A DNA stretch of 64,000 bases from RYN-230 sp963717125. Its GTDB lineage: Bacteria > Actinomycetota > Actinomycetes > Streptosporangiales > Streptosporangiaceae. The position numbers and the translations under genes were made by a program. Location: NCBI GenBank assembly GCA_963717125.1, contig CAVQVG010000018.1, positions 186,001 through 250,000 on the forward strand, written 5' to 3'. The notes beneath the pieces are model-generated. The model was not told the origin of the DNA. It did no database searches and worked only from the letters and a program-made list of their open reading frames with translations. Below, piece by piece: positions 1 to 9,014 of this stretch. How positions within the stretch are numbered: the first letter of the stretch is position 1; every line of letters starts with the position of its first letter.

Positions 1-32
1 CTGTTTTCGCGGCCAATGTTTGACCGTTCCTG

Positions 33-61
33 TTGACCGTGGGAGAGGACGGGGATAGCGT
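33..61 (+). promoter_or_regulatory. Putative vegetative-type promoter of the chitinase gene
   Basis: TTGACC (33-38) and TAGCGT (56-61) are separated by 17 bases, matching the actinomycete vegetative pattern TTGAC(A/C)-N17-TAG(A/G)(A/G)T with one mismatch. Transcription would begin near base 68, exactly where a palindrome starts. No experimental support. Confidence 0.5.
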
Positions 62-67
62 ATCGAG

Positions 68-98
68 TTAACTAATAGGAAAGTTTCCTAATAGTTAA
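68..98. promoter_or_regulatory. Palindromic operator (AGGAAAGTTTCCT core) upstream of the chitinase
   Basis: A 31-base near-perfect palindrome: arms of nine bases flank the core AGGAAA-G-TTTCCT (77-89), with one mismatched pair outside the single central base. It lies between the predicted start point and the ribosome site (104-110), so a bound protein would block initiation. From memory, the core resembles the GAAAGTTTCC operator of the ROK-family repressor CsnR, which controls Streptomyces chitosanase. That a CsnR-like repressor binds here is inference; no such regulator gene is in the window. Confidence 0.6.
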
Positions 99-113
99 GC
101 CAGAGGAGGTCCT

Positions 114-1412
114 GTGCACGCATCCCCGCTCCACCGGCCCCGCCGCAAGGCGTGGGCGCGCCTCCGCAGTCGGCCCGCCGCGGCCGCCTTAGCCGCGGCC
201 GCGGCCATGGTGCTGGCTGGCGGCGCCGCCGTTGGCACTTTAGCCAGCACGGCCCAGGCTGCCTCGGCCGCCGCGCTGTCGGCCAACTGGTACGAATCCG
301 CGCCGTACTACAGCACGCTGGACTCGAACGGCCCAGACGTCGGCTCAGTCATGGCCGCGACCGGGCAGAAGGCGTTCGACATGGCATTCATCCTGGCCAG
401 CGGCAGCTCGTGCGCGCCGGCTTGGGACGGGACCGACCCGGTCTCCTCCGACACCCAGGTGGCCAGCGTCATCAACGAGGTCCGCGCCGACGGCGGTGAC
501 GTGATCGTCTCGGCGGGCGGTTACAACGGCACCAAGCTGGGCCAGGTGTGCAGCTCGGCCGCGACCACCGCTGCCGCCTACCAGCAGGTGATCACCACGT
601 ATGGGCTGCATGCCTTCGACTTCGACCTGGAAGAGCCGGAGATCGAGAACTCGACTGCGATCGCCAACGAGTTGGGTGCGGCGCAGATCCTGCAGCAGGA
701 AGATCCGGGCCTGTTCATCTCGATCACCATGCCGTCCACCACGACCGGCGCGAACTACTTCGGCCAGCAGCTTCTCGACGAGGCCAAGAGCCTCGGCTTC
801 ACCCCCAACGACTACACGATCATGCCGTTCGACGGCGGGTTCAGCGGCGGGTCATCGCAGGTCACCGCGCTGCAGGACTTCAACTCCCAGCTGATGAGCA
901 CGTTCGGCTGGAGCAGCTCCCAGGCGTATGCGCACGAGGGCTTCTCGGGCATGAACGGCCGGACGGACACGGGGGAGTACTTTTATCAGAGCGATTTCCA
1001 GACCGTGCTGAGCTTCGCGGAGAGTTCCGGGATGAGCAGGTTCACGTTCTGGTCGGTCAACCGCGACCGGCAATGCAACCCGCCCGGCAACAACGACGTG
1101 ACGTCCAGCGAGTGCAGCAGCGTGCCGCAGAACTCGTGGGATTTCACCGCCTACACGGTGGCCTTCGCGCAGAACACGTCGGTGGCCTCGCCGAGTCCGA
1201 CGCCATCCTCGCCCAGCCCCACCACGTCGCCCACGTCCTCGCCCACCCCGACGTCGGGTGGATGCTCGGCGGCCGCGTGGGTATCGAACGTGGCGTACGT
1301 CTCGGGTGATGTGGTGTCGTATGGCGGCGACCAGTGGACTGCCAACCAGTGGAACTATGACGAAGTCCCTGGTGGAGCATCAGGCGCCTGGAACAACGAC
1401 GGCGCTTGCTGA
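114..1412 (+). CDS. Secreted GH18 chitinase with C-terminal CBM5/12
   Basis: Predicted extracellular chitinase cleaving beta-1,4-GlcNAc links by substrate-assisted retention. The GTG start follows a GGAGG site at only 3-4 bases. Residues 1-49 form a signal peptide: a basic n-region with HRPRRK, an Ala-rich core and cleavage after AQA. The GH18 barrel spans about 56-355 and keeps the D-x-D-x-E signature as DFDLE at 169-173, so Glu173 is the likely acid. A Pro/Ser/Thr linker (about 357-381) joins a roughly 50-residue module with the Trp/Tyr pattern of CBM5/12 chitin-binding domains. It is monocistronic, with the promoter and palindrome directly upstream. GH18 assignment is secure; exact substrate (chitin versus other GlcNAc polymers) is inferred. 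Confidence 0.88.
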   Translation: MHASPLHRPRRKAWARLRSRPAAAALAAAAAMVLAGGAAVGTLASTAQAASAAALSANWYESAPYYSTLDSNGPDVGSVMAATGQKAFDMAFILASGSSCAPAWDGTDPVSSDTQVASVINEVRADGGDVIVSAGGYNGTKLGQVCSSAATTAAAYQQVITTYGLHAFDFDLEEPEIENSTAIANELGAAQILQQEDPGLFISITMPSTTTGANYFGQQLLDEAKSLGFTPNDYTIMPFDGGFSGGSSQVTALQDFNSQLMSTFGWSSSQAYAHEGFSGMNGRTDTGEYFYQSDFQTVLSFAESSGMSRFTFWSVNRDRQCNPPGNNDVTSSECSSVPQNSWDFTAYTVAFAQNTSVASPSPTPSSPSPTTSPTSSPTPTSGGCSAAAWVSNVAYVSGDVVSYGGDQWTANQWNYDEVPGGASGAWNNDGAC

Positions 1413-1898
1413 GACGTGGCGCCGGGCGACCCTGTGCGCGCCGCCCGGCGCCACCCCGGATCGGCTGTTCGCCGGAGGGTACGTAATCCTCCGCGCAAGT
1501 CGGCCGGCCCGCTGCCATCGGATCCCAGGCAGGAGTTCCAGCGCCGCAGGATCATGACGCTTACGCGCGTGAGCCAGATCGTAAGCGTGTCCTTCATCTG
1601 GCTGTTCTCGCACGTCATCGACGGCTGGTTAGTCATCCTGGGTCGTCCAGACTTGGCCACGCTGGCCCAAGTCGCTTTGGCGGTCGGGTGCGCGGGCCGA
1701 AACGAATGCCAGCCCTTGCTGTGCTCGACCAGTTAGAACTCGGCCCGGATTGGACCCTGGAACTTGCTAGCCTTCCGAGCATGATCTACCGCCTCGCGCA
1801 CCGCAGCGTACGCCGGGCGATGCAACGCATGCGCGAGCAGGATCCGATCATTCCATCTACGCCCGCCGGATTTTCGTTGCCGGGTAGCGTCCTGCTGC
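1413..1898. other. 486-base stretch without a recognisable gene; contains an inverted repeat
   Basis: Open frames here are short, overlap on both strands and match no family I know. The one clear structure is a perfect inverted repeat at 1557-1588: ACGCTTACG, 14 bases, then CGTAAGCGT. No T-run follows, so it is not a classical terminator, though it could end chitinase transcription. From about 1730 GC falls towards the acquired toxin operon, so part of this may be remnant DNA. Confidence 0.4.
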
Positions 1899-2201
1899 TC
1901 AGATACCAGGCTCCTCGCGCGCATCTTCTTCGCGCATCGACTCGGCCGCCGCTTCTGCGAGGAGTCGATAGTGAGGTCTGGAAAGGTCGCCACGGTAGTA
2001 AGCTGCGGCGACCTCGTCGAATGACCCTGGGACCAAAGGGGCAGGGTCATTCTGGGCTGCTTCCGCTAGCTCAAGATACGTTCGCGGTTCAACCCGTCTG
2101 CTACGGGGCCAAGATCGTTCACGAAAGCGCTGAGCCACTTGCTCTAGGCTCATGGTTCCATTCTGTAGTGCGGCAATTAGCTCAACCACGTCACTACTCA
2201 T
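1899..2201 (-). CDS. Small acidic protein after the zeta toxin; candidate antitoxin or immunity partner
   Basis: A 100-residue soluble protein whose start lies 22 bases after the zeta-toxin stop, so it is the last gene of the leftward operon. The N-terminus (VVELIAALQNGTMSLEQVAQRF) is predicted helical; a Trp/Arg-rich turn and a Pro-containing acidic middle (PLVPGSFDEV) follow, then a helical C-terminus. I recall similar small proteins beside actinobacterial toxin genes but cannot name a Pfam family. Classical epsilon antitoxins of zeta are helical and about 90 residues, so size and position fit an antitoxin. That role is inferred from context only. Confidence 0.6.
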   Translation of the reverse strand: MSSDVVELIAALQNGTMSLEQVAQRFRERSWPRSRRVEPRTYLELAEAAQNDPAPLVPGSFDEVAAAYYRGDLSRPHYRLLAEAAAESMREEDAREEPGI

Positions 2202-2223
2202 AGACTAGCTCCTTGGGATCGTA

Positions 2224-3921
2224 CTAGCCCGCATGTTTCCTTCTGCTTGAGTCGATAATGGTCGCTGGTCTACCATCGACCGAGTTATCATATATCGACC
2301 AATGATCAAAATTGTCCTTTAGCCTCTCGAAGGTTCTCCTGTTCCGGCTCCCCCATTCTGGATCCTCTTGCCGCCTTATGACCTCCGGTGGGACGTACCT
2401 TCCTCCGAGACCTTCTCCGGCACGGTAATTTTCGTGACCTTCCCTATGTCTCGACTCTGTCCGGGTGACGCTGGTCTCAATCGGGATGTCGACAAAGAGC
2501 CCTTCGACTTTATTATATCCGGCGGCGCGCAAGTCGTGAATTCTTGTTGCGGTGCTCTTCTCAGTCGACATTGTGATGTCCCAGATAACGTTCTTGCCCT
2601 CGGCCTGAGCGCGAGAGGCAAGTTGAAGAGCCAGGTATGACGACTCTTCATGCACCAGGTCGGCAGCCTCCATCGGAGAGAGCCCTTGTATCTCGGGGAT
2701 CATTCCTCGACGAGCCATCTCTTCCTTGAAAGTATCCGGATTAATCATCAGGTACTGTGAGAGATCGATGTTTGCATGTTCGGTAAGGACTGTAGTCTTG
2801 CCGGCCCCGCCTAGGCCTCCAGCCATTATGGCCTTGAAGTTGCAAGGAACCTCTGCCGCATCCGAATAAAGGCTTTCAAGGATGGAATAGTGGAGGAGTT
2901 CGCGTTCGTCTGTCCAGATCTCACCAGCACCATTGATTGTGTGCATGCGTTCGGGGGTGAGTCCTTGAGATTCGGCTTGGGTAAGACCGTCTCGGATTTC
3001 GATGTTGTGGTCAACCCATTCTGCATCAGTCAGTAGGCGTGGTCGATCTTTGGTTAGTGCGGTGTCCTCACTAGAGGCTGCCAATTTGTCATCGAGGCCG
3101 TCACGGGGTGCGCCAGCAGTCGGTAGCGTGTTAATGGCTTCCCTTGGAAGCTCATCGCTACCGTCGCCGTCCTGAATTCGGTCGTTGGTACCGATTGAAT
3201 TGTCTGATCTGCTATCTGCTACATCAAGTCCTGAGCCAGTGTCAGGGTCATCTGTGAACGAATGATGGTCATCTGCTGGGTTGGTCGATGAGTCTTCCTG
3301 CTCGTCGCTTGTCGTGCCGTTCTTACCATCCGCTTCTTCGGCCGGTTCGGAGTGCGAATAGTCGGAGTTGGGTCGCGGATCATGCGAACTTGACGAATCT
3401 TCTGGGACTGTCTGCTGCTTCGTCTCCTGACCCCCTTCCAGTGCCTCGTCCTTGGGATGTGTCACTGTACGGTGCTCGTTCTGTGGGTGGTCCCGCTCTT
3501 CGGCCCCGTGCTTGGGTGGATCGCCGTCTATCGGTGAGCTCCCGGGTGGGGCGATGTCGTCGGCGTACTCGCTGCGGGACCGCGATTCCGCTCGCTTAAC
3601 CGCCAGGTCTGTGGTCTCCGGAGATTCACGAGCCGGGCCTTCTGGTGGCGGCTCTCCGGACCGGGGGACTTCCCCCGAACGGTCGGCTTCTCCTGAACGG
3701 CCGGAGTCCCCTGAGCGGTAAGTGTCCCCGGAATGATGACCAGCATCCTCTGAACGGCCAGCGTCCTCCGGCCGCCCGGCCTCTCCCGAACGCTCTGCCT
3801 CCCCTGAACGGCCGGCTTCCCCGGAGCGGGCGGCTTCCCCGGGATGACCAGCGTCTTTGGGCAGAGCCGCGTCGGCTCTCTGGCTGGGGTCGTCGTCGTC
3901 CTGGAGCCGCTCTATGCCCAT
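2224..3921 (-). CDS. Zeta-toxin family kinase with long disordered repeat N-terminus
   Basis: 565 residues. The C-terminal third is a zeta-toxin P-loop kinase: Walker A GGLGGAGKTT at 368-377, an NPDTFKE segment near 393-399 with the candidate catalytic Asp, and a later Arg-rich lid region. Known zeta toxins phosphorylate UDP-N-acetylglucosamine or related sugars and poison wall synthesis. Residues 23-98 are about a dozen degenerate six-residue repeats of the type RSGEAG, and 100-290 is Ser/Asp/Glu-rich and probably disordered; plain zeta toxins lack this. The start is 3 bases after the upstream ATPase stop, suggesting coupling. The 2224-3500 part has visibly lower GC and more AT-ending codons than its surroundings, suggesting transfer. 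Confidence 0.82.
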   Translation of the reverse strand: MGIERLQDDDDPSQRADAALPKDAGHPGEAARSGEAGRSGEAERSGEAGRPEDAGRSEDAGHHSGDTYRSGDSGRSGEADRSGEVPRSGEPPPEGPARESPETTDLAVKRAESRSRSEYADDIAPPGSSPIDGDPPKHGAEERDHPQNEHRTVTHPKDEALEGGQETKQQTVPEDSSSSHDPRPNSDYSHSEPAEEADGKNGTTSDEQEDSSTNPADDHHSFTDDPDTGSGLDVADSRSDNSIGTNDRIQDGDGSDELPREAINTLPTAGAPRDGLDDKLAASSEDTALTKDRPRLLTDAEWVDHNIEIRDGLTQAESQGLTPERMHTINGAGEIWTDERELLHYSILESLYSDAAEVPCNFKAIMAGGLGGAGKTTVLTEHANIDLSQYLMINPDTFKEEMARRGMIPEIQGLSPMEAADLVHEESSYLALQLASRAQAEGKNVIWDITMSTEKSTATRIHDLRAAGYNKVEGLFVDIPIETSVTRTESRHREGHENYRAGEGLGGRYVPPEVIRRQEDPEWGSRNRRTFERLKDNFDHWSIYDNSVDGRPATIIDSSRRKHAG

Positions 3922-3924
3922 GCT

Positions 3925-6900
3925 TCACCTCCCAGTGCCTGAAGCGGTGCTGCCCGGCAGGTAGTCGAGTGGCCAGCGGCAGTCGTGGAACTCGTCGAGG
4001 GCGTCAGACAGGCGCTGCTCCCAGTCCTCGTCCGCACACCGCGCGCCTACCGAACGCTCCACCGCAGACGGGGCCACGGTGCCGAACGCCACGCCTCGCA
4101 CTCGGCTCGCGTCTCGCTGATCGGCGTCGTACCAGCGCTGGACCACTCCGATCTGGCGGGCGCACATTTCCCCGGGGATCGGCCGGCCGCAGGATTGTTC
4201 CCAGGCGGTGGACTGAGGGTGGCGGCCGGCGCCTGGCTCGCGGCGGTCCAGGGTTTTCAGCGAATCGAGGACTAGCGCCCAGCGGAACGCGGGCGCCAGC
4301 CACTGGGGCTCGGGGAAGGAGCACTCGCGGCCCCGGTCCTTGATCCACCGGTGCAGCGCAGCCGCCACATGACCGGCCAGCGCGGCTGGGCTGACCTGGC
4401 CGGAAGTCACGTTCACCCGGCAGGCGACCGCCGCGTCCACCGCATGCGACACGGCGCAATCGAGCAGCCGAGCAGAGCCCCCCAGCTCCGCAGAGCCCCC
4501 CAGCTCCGCAGAGCTCCCCAGCTCCGCAGAGCCCCGCAACCCCGCACAGCCCGCCAGCCCGGCCGCACCGGTCAGCCGAGCGGCCAGGTCACTCCCGGCA
4601 GCGGGCAGCGGCATCAGCCAGCCGGTCAGATGGGCCAGCACGGACAGTTCCGCCCAGAGCGCCAGCCCTGGCGTCTCGTCCAGCGCCCGCTGGGCGGCCC
4701 GCATGTCCCGCAACGTGCACGGCGCGGCCCGGCAGTCCGGCCCGCAGGTGCCCGATCGCGGCGAAACCACCGCGCCAGGGGACGCCGTCGGCGCAGAACC
4801 AGTCGCTTCCCGCGCCGTGCCGTCCGGCATCACCGCCAGCACCGGGTAGTCCATCCCGTCGGCGAAGACCGCGGCCTGCCCGGGCGGCAGGGTCACCAGG
4901 TACCGCGACTGCGCGTCGGTCAGGTTCATGGTCGCGCCGACCGTCTCCCGGTCGTCGGCGGCGGGCAGCCGGTGCACGATCTTGACCGCCGTGTTCTTGA
5001 TGGCGTCGGGGATGAGCTTGGCCGGGATCTGCTCGGCGATGACCAGGCCCTCGCCGTACGCTCGGATCTCGGCCAGCAGCCCGGCGAACATCTCCACCGC
5101 GTGCGCCGCGGCCCCGGTCCCACCCGCCGCGGCATCGGGCCGCCGCAGCAGCCGGTGCGCTTCCTCGAACACCGACAGGTGCCGCAGCCTCGGACCGCCG
5201 GTCAACCCGTCCGACCGGGCCCGCAGCCGGAGGTGCTCGGTGAGCTGGATCAGTACCGTGCCCATCAGGAACGCCTTGTCCCGGTCGTCGCCGACGTCCT
5301 CGATCTCGAACACCACGTTCTGATCCAGCAGCCGGCCGAAGTCGATCGGGTGCCCACCCTCGAAGAACCGCCCCGTGGTCCCCAGCCGCAGGCTGGACAG
5401 CCGCACCCGGATGAACCCGCGCACATTGTCGGTGATCTCCCGGCCGTACCCGATCTCCGTCACCACCCGCTCGGCGGCCGCCTGCAGGTCACCGAGCGTG
5501 GGATAGCCCGGCTGGCCGCCCGGCGCGGCCGGCTCGCCGAGCGCCAGATCCCAGCCGGCCTGCTCATACACCCGCGTCACCGCCGCCGACAGCACCTGCG
5601 GAAACGGCTCGTCCGCCGCGAACGAGGCCAGGAACAGCGCCCGGACCAGGTCCGCGTGGGTCTGCAGCGGGAACCGCCGGCCGTCCGGGCCGGCCGCGGG
5701 CTGCAGCGGATTGATCCCCGCCGCGACCTGATCCGCCTCCCCGGGCCGGATCCGCACCACCTCACCCCCATTTAGCCGAACGCCCATCAGCCGGTACTCG
5801 CTCTTCGCCGGCTCGACGACCAGCCAGGGCAGACGTGCCGCTGACGCGGCCTCCAGCAAGGCCCGCACGGTCTGCGACTTCCCAGCGCCGGTCGCCCCGC
5901 ACACGAACGTGTGCCGGTTCAGCGACGTCGCCGGGATGGCGAGAGTCCCGGCCGGGCTGCCGTTGCGATCCAGCACAGTGCCCAGGCGAAGCGCGGCCGG
6001 CGCGGAACCATCGGGGGCCGCGGCCTGCTCCACGGTGACGTCGAAGTCCGGGCGCAGCACCAGCCGGACACCGGGGACCTCGGTCTCCGGCACCTGGGCC
6101 AGCGCGGCCAGCAGCGCGGTGCTGCCGCAGACCGGGAACGTGGCGGCGGGGTCGGTCCGGGCTGGCGCGGGGTCCCCAAGCTCGGCGTCGAGCAGGTCGG
6201 GGAGGGTGGCCGCCCGGCAGCCGGAGGGAGTCAGCGCGTAGGGCAGGCCGGTGGTGTCGGCGGAGGCGCAGAGCAGCCCGGCGACCCGCGCGGCCGCTTC
6301 CGGGTCGGCCGCGCCGGCCAGCAGGTGCAGCCGCCACAGCCCGGAGGACAGCCCCTGCCGCAGTTCGGTGTGCCGGAGGGCGAGCCGCCGCGCGTCCACC
6401 GCCTTGTCCGGGTCGCGTTCGGCCAGGCCGGCCGTCAGCCGCTGCCGGTCGGCGAGTTCGGCGGCGAGCTTCCCGGCCTCAGCCGGGGTCAGCGGGTCGG
6501 CCAGCAGCAGCCAGCCGAACGCGCCGTCCCACGCGGCCAGTAATCCTTCGTCCAGCGACACCGGGGCTGCTTGAGCTGGGCCCGGTTGCTCGGCCAGCAG
6601 GCCGTCGGCGATCCCGGCGATTGTCGTCCAGCAGGGCAGCCCGGCCATCGCGGCGGCCAGCCCCCCGGCCGCCACGACGGTGCCCCGGGCCCCGGCCGGT
6701 AAGGCGAGCGCCACCTCGGCCGCGCCTAACGTCGTGCTGCCGCGCGCTGCTGGCCCGTGGGCGCTGCCGCGCGGTGCTGGCCCGTGGGCGCTGCCGCGCA
6801 GGGCCGATCCGGCCACGAGGACGTGCACCGGGCTGCCGGGGGCGGTCCGCACCCAGCCGACGGCGATCGGACCGGCCGCCTCGGCGCCACTGATCGCCGC

Positions 6901-7071
6901 GGCGCCGCTGATCGCGGCGTGGTAGGCGGCGGACAACACGGCGCTGCGCTGGGCGCGCCGGGTGTCCCGAGCGGCCGGGTCCAGGCCGCGGCCGTCGTCC
7001 GGATGGCGCGGGATCTGGGTAACCCGGTAGGCGTCCAGGCCCGACAGCCGTTGCCACACCGTGCCTGTCAT
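3925..7071 (-). CDS. HerA/VirB4-like DUF87-type ATPase
   Basis: 1048 residues from the ATG at 7071; an in-frame GTG at 7164 would add 31 residues but has no better ribosome site. Walker A is CGATGAGKSQT at 391-401, followed by PWLVVEPAKSEYRLM, typical of HerA/VirB4-like DNA or protein pumps. Walker B lies in LSVFEEAHRLL. A Cys cluster (CGPDCRAAPC) follows the ATPase core. Low-complexity repeats occur at 93-112 (GSAHGPA units) and near the C-terminus (SAELGG units). No membrane segment is evident, so it is not EccC or FtsK. It is first gene of an operon with the zeta toxin, 3 bases apart. Whether it moves DNA, the toxin or another substrate is unknown. Confidence 0.75.
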   Translation of the reverse strand: MTGTVWQRLSGLDAYRVTQIPRHPDDGRGLDPAARDTRRAQRSAVLSAAYHAAISGAAAISGAEAAGPIAVGWVRTAPGSPVHVLVAGSALRGSAHGPAPRGSAHGPAARGSTTLGAAEVALALPAGARGTVVAAGGLAAAMAGLPCWTTIAGIADGLLAEQPGPAQAAPVSLDEGLLAAWDGAFGWLLLADPLTPAEAGKLAAELADRQRLTAGLAERDPDKAVDARRLALRHTELRQGLSSGLWRLHLLAGAADPEAAARVAGLLCASADTTGLPYALTPSGCRAATLPDLLDAELGDPAPARTDPAATFPVCGSTALLAALAQVPETEVPGVRLVLRPDFDVTVEQAAAPDGSAPAALRLGTVLDRNGSPAGTLAIPATSLNRHTFVCGATGAGKSQTVRALLEAASAARLPWLVVEPAKSEYRLMGVRLNGGEVVRIRPGEADQVAAGINPLQPAAGPDGRRFPLQTHADLVRALFLASFAADEPFPQVLSAAVTRVYEQAGWDLALGEPAAPGGQPGYPTLGDLQAAAERVVTEIGYGREITDNVRGFIRVRLSSLRLGTTGRFFEGGHPIDFGRLLDQNVVFEIEDVGDDRDKAFLMGTVLIQLTEHLRLRARSDGLTGGPRLRHLSVFEEAHRLLRRPDAAAGGTGAAAHAVEMFAGLLAEIRAYGEGLVIAEQIPAKLIPDAIKNTAVKIVHRLPAADDRETVGATMNLTDAQSRYLVTLPPGQAAVFADGMDYPVLAVMPDGTAREATGSAPTASPGAVVSPRSGTCGPDCRAAPCTLRDMRAAQRALDETPGLALWAELSVLAHLTGWLMPLPAAGSDLAARLTGAAGLAGCAGLRGSAELGSSAELGGSAELGGSARLLDCAVSHAVDAAVACRVNVTSGQVSPAALAGHVAAALHRWIKDRGRECSFPEPQWLAPAFRWALVLDSLKTLDRREPGAGRHPQSTAWEQSCGRPIPGEMCARQIGVVQRWYDADQRDASRVRGVAFGTVAPSAVERSVGARCADEDWEQRLSDALDEFHDCRWPLDYLPGSTASGTGR

Positions 7072-7099
7072 CGGTGTCCCCAGACCGCTTTCTGCCGGA

Positions 7100-7295
7100 T
7101 GCGTTAAGTGCCCCGGACTCAGCGTAACCGGCCCGGCGGCGGTGTGCTCCCGGACGGCGCACACCGGGCTGGCCCGGCGGCCGCGTGAGGGCAGGGGTTG
7201 AGTTGCGTTAAATGCCCGGCCTCGGCGTGACCGGCCCGGCGGCGGTGTGCTCCCGGACGGCGCACACCGGGCTGGTCCGGCGGCCGCGTGACGGG
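7100..7295. repeat. Two about 92-base direct repeats between otsA and the ATPase gene
   Basis: Copies at about 7100-7191 and 7204-7295 differ at only a few positions; both begin TGCGTTAA. Each contains the short inverted repeat GGTGTGC / GCACACC. They lie upstream of the ATPase start on the minus strand and just after the otsA stop, so they could be a duplicated promoter or terminator region. Copy 1 overlaps the longer reading of the ATPase, which argues for its downstream ATG start. Confidence 0.75.
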
Positions 7296-7307
7296 AAGGG
7301 CGTTGAG

Positions 7308-8934
7308 TCAGGATGCTTGATTGGCGGGCGGGGCGTCGTGCGCGTGGTCCTCGGGCAGGAGGGTGGCGGAGGTGTGTACCGGCACCTGGTCCAGAGCGCG
7401 CAGGTAGGTATCGGCCCAGTGCGCCACGTCGTTCTCCAGGACCCGGCGGCGCATCGACCGCATCCGGCGGCGGGCCTCGGCCGGGGAGACGGTCGCCGCC
7501 CGCACGATGGCCTCCTTGAGCCCGTCGATGTCGTGCGGGTTCACGATGAACGCGCTGGTCAGCTCGTCGGCCGCGCCGGTGAACTCGCTGAGCACCAGCG
7601 CACCGGTCTCGTCGTGGCGGCAGGCGACGTACTCCTTGGCCACCAGGTTCATCCCGTCGCGCAGCGGGGTCACCAGCATCACGTCGGCCGCCAGGTAGAG
7701 CGCGGCCATCTCCTCCCGCGGATAGGACTGATGCAGGTAGTGCACGGGCGGGTTGCCGACCTCGCCGTACTCCCCGTTGATCCGGCCGACGGTGGTCTCG
7801 ACCTCGTCGCGCAGCCGCTTGTAATGCTCGACCCGCTCCCGGCTGGGGCTGGCCACCAGGACCAGCACGTCCTTGGGCGGCCCGAGGTAGCCGTCGTTCA
7901 GGACCTCGCCATAGGCCTGCAGTCGGTGCAGGATGCCCTTGGTGTAGTCCAGCCGGTCAACGCCGAGCAGCATGACCTCCGGCTTGCCCAGTGCCTCGCG
8001 GATTTCCTGGGCCCGGGCCTGCACGTCGGGGCGCTGGGCGATCTCGCCGAAGCCCCGGGTGTCGATCGAGATCGGGAAGGCGGCGGCGCGGACGCTGCGG
8101 CCCCCGGTGCCCTGCCGGGCGGTGAGCCGCCGTCGCCGGCTGGCGTCGTCGGCCACCGGGGTGTCCGGGACCCACACGTACGACCCGTGCGTGGTGAGCC
8201 CGCCGCTGCGGCGGCAGGCGCGCAGGAAGTTGGTGGCGTCGCCCTGCCGCTGGAACCCGAGCAGGTCCGCGCCGAGCAGGCCCTGGACGATCTGCTTGCG
8301 CCAGGGCAGCTGGGCGAAGATCTCGTAGCCTGGGAACGGGATGTGCGTGAAGTGGCCGATCCGTACGTCACTGCGCAGCGCGCGGACCATCCCGGGCACC
8401 AGTTGCAGTTGGTAGTCGTGCACCCAGACGGTCGCGCCCTCGGCGGCCTGCGCAACGACCGCCTCCGCGTACCGGCGGTTGACCCGGACGTAAGCGTCCC
8501 ACCACTCCCGGTGGAATTCGGGCTGCGCGATGACGTCGTGGTAGAGCGGCCACAGCGTGGCGTTGCAGAAGCCCTCGTAGTAGTCCTGGACCTCGGCGGC
8601 GGACAGGCCCACGCTGACCAGGTGCATGCCGTTAGTGTCGAACGGCTCGGGCGGGTCGCCGGGCGAGCCGGGCCAGCCAACCCAGGCGCCGCCGGCCGCG
8701 CTCATCACCGGTTCCAGCGCGGTGACCAGGCCGCCCGGGCTGGCTCGCCACTCGGGTGCCCCGTCCGGCCCTTCGGTGCGGTCAACGGGCAGCCAGGCTG
8801 GCGGCGACGACAAAGTTGTACTGGCCGGGTTGAGGCGGAGCGGCCCCGCTGTTCACCGGGGCGGCACCCGCATCCTGATCAGTCGGCGGGCCCGAGTTGT
8901 CCACGCGGCCAGCAACCCCTCTGATCGGCAGCAT
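7308..8934 (-). CDS. otsA: Trehalose-6-phosphate synthase, frameshifted near the N-terminus
   Basis: GT20 enzyme forming trehalose 6-phosphate from a nucleotide-glucose and glucose 6-phosphate. The main frame (7308-8813) covers nearly the whole family, with WVHDYQLQLVP, the HIPFP loop, LLGVDRLDYTKGI and PLRDGMNLVAKEYV. The family N-terminus (F-V-V-x-S-N-R-L-P-V-D) is split: QYNFVVAAS is read in a second frame from an ATG at 8934, and LPVD continues in the main frame. The break at about 8793-8800 fits loss of two bases that removes the Asn-Arg pair, including the Arg that contacts glucose 6-phosphate phosphate in E. coli OtsA. It is either a sequencing indel or a real lesion. No otsB is adjacent. 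Confidence 0.88.
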
Positions 8935-8986
8935 TGCCTTCAGATTACCTGGACGGCCTGCGTGGGCTCCGGTCGGCTCCACGGCC

Positions 8987-9013
8987 GGGGCGGCGGCGCA
9001 CCGCTGCCGCCCC
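8987..9013 (-). terminator. GC-rich hairpin just after the 9015-9656 gene
   Basis: GGGGCGGCGGC (8987-8997) pairs with GCTGCCGCCCC (9003-9013) with one imperfect pair and a 5-base loop. It begins one base past the stop codon of the leftward gene. No U-tract follows, as is common for actinobacterial terminators. Confidence 0.5.
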
Positions 9014-9014
9014 G

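Noticed and set aside
1416..1736. Plus-strand 106-codon frame after the chitinase
   Set aside because: No ribosome site, Arg/Pro-rich noise at the start, no family match, and a competing frame on the other strand.
1899..7164. Prophage or integrative element
   Set aside because: No integrase, phage structural gene, attachment site or tRNA was seen near the toxin operon.
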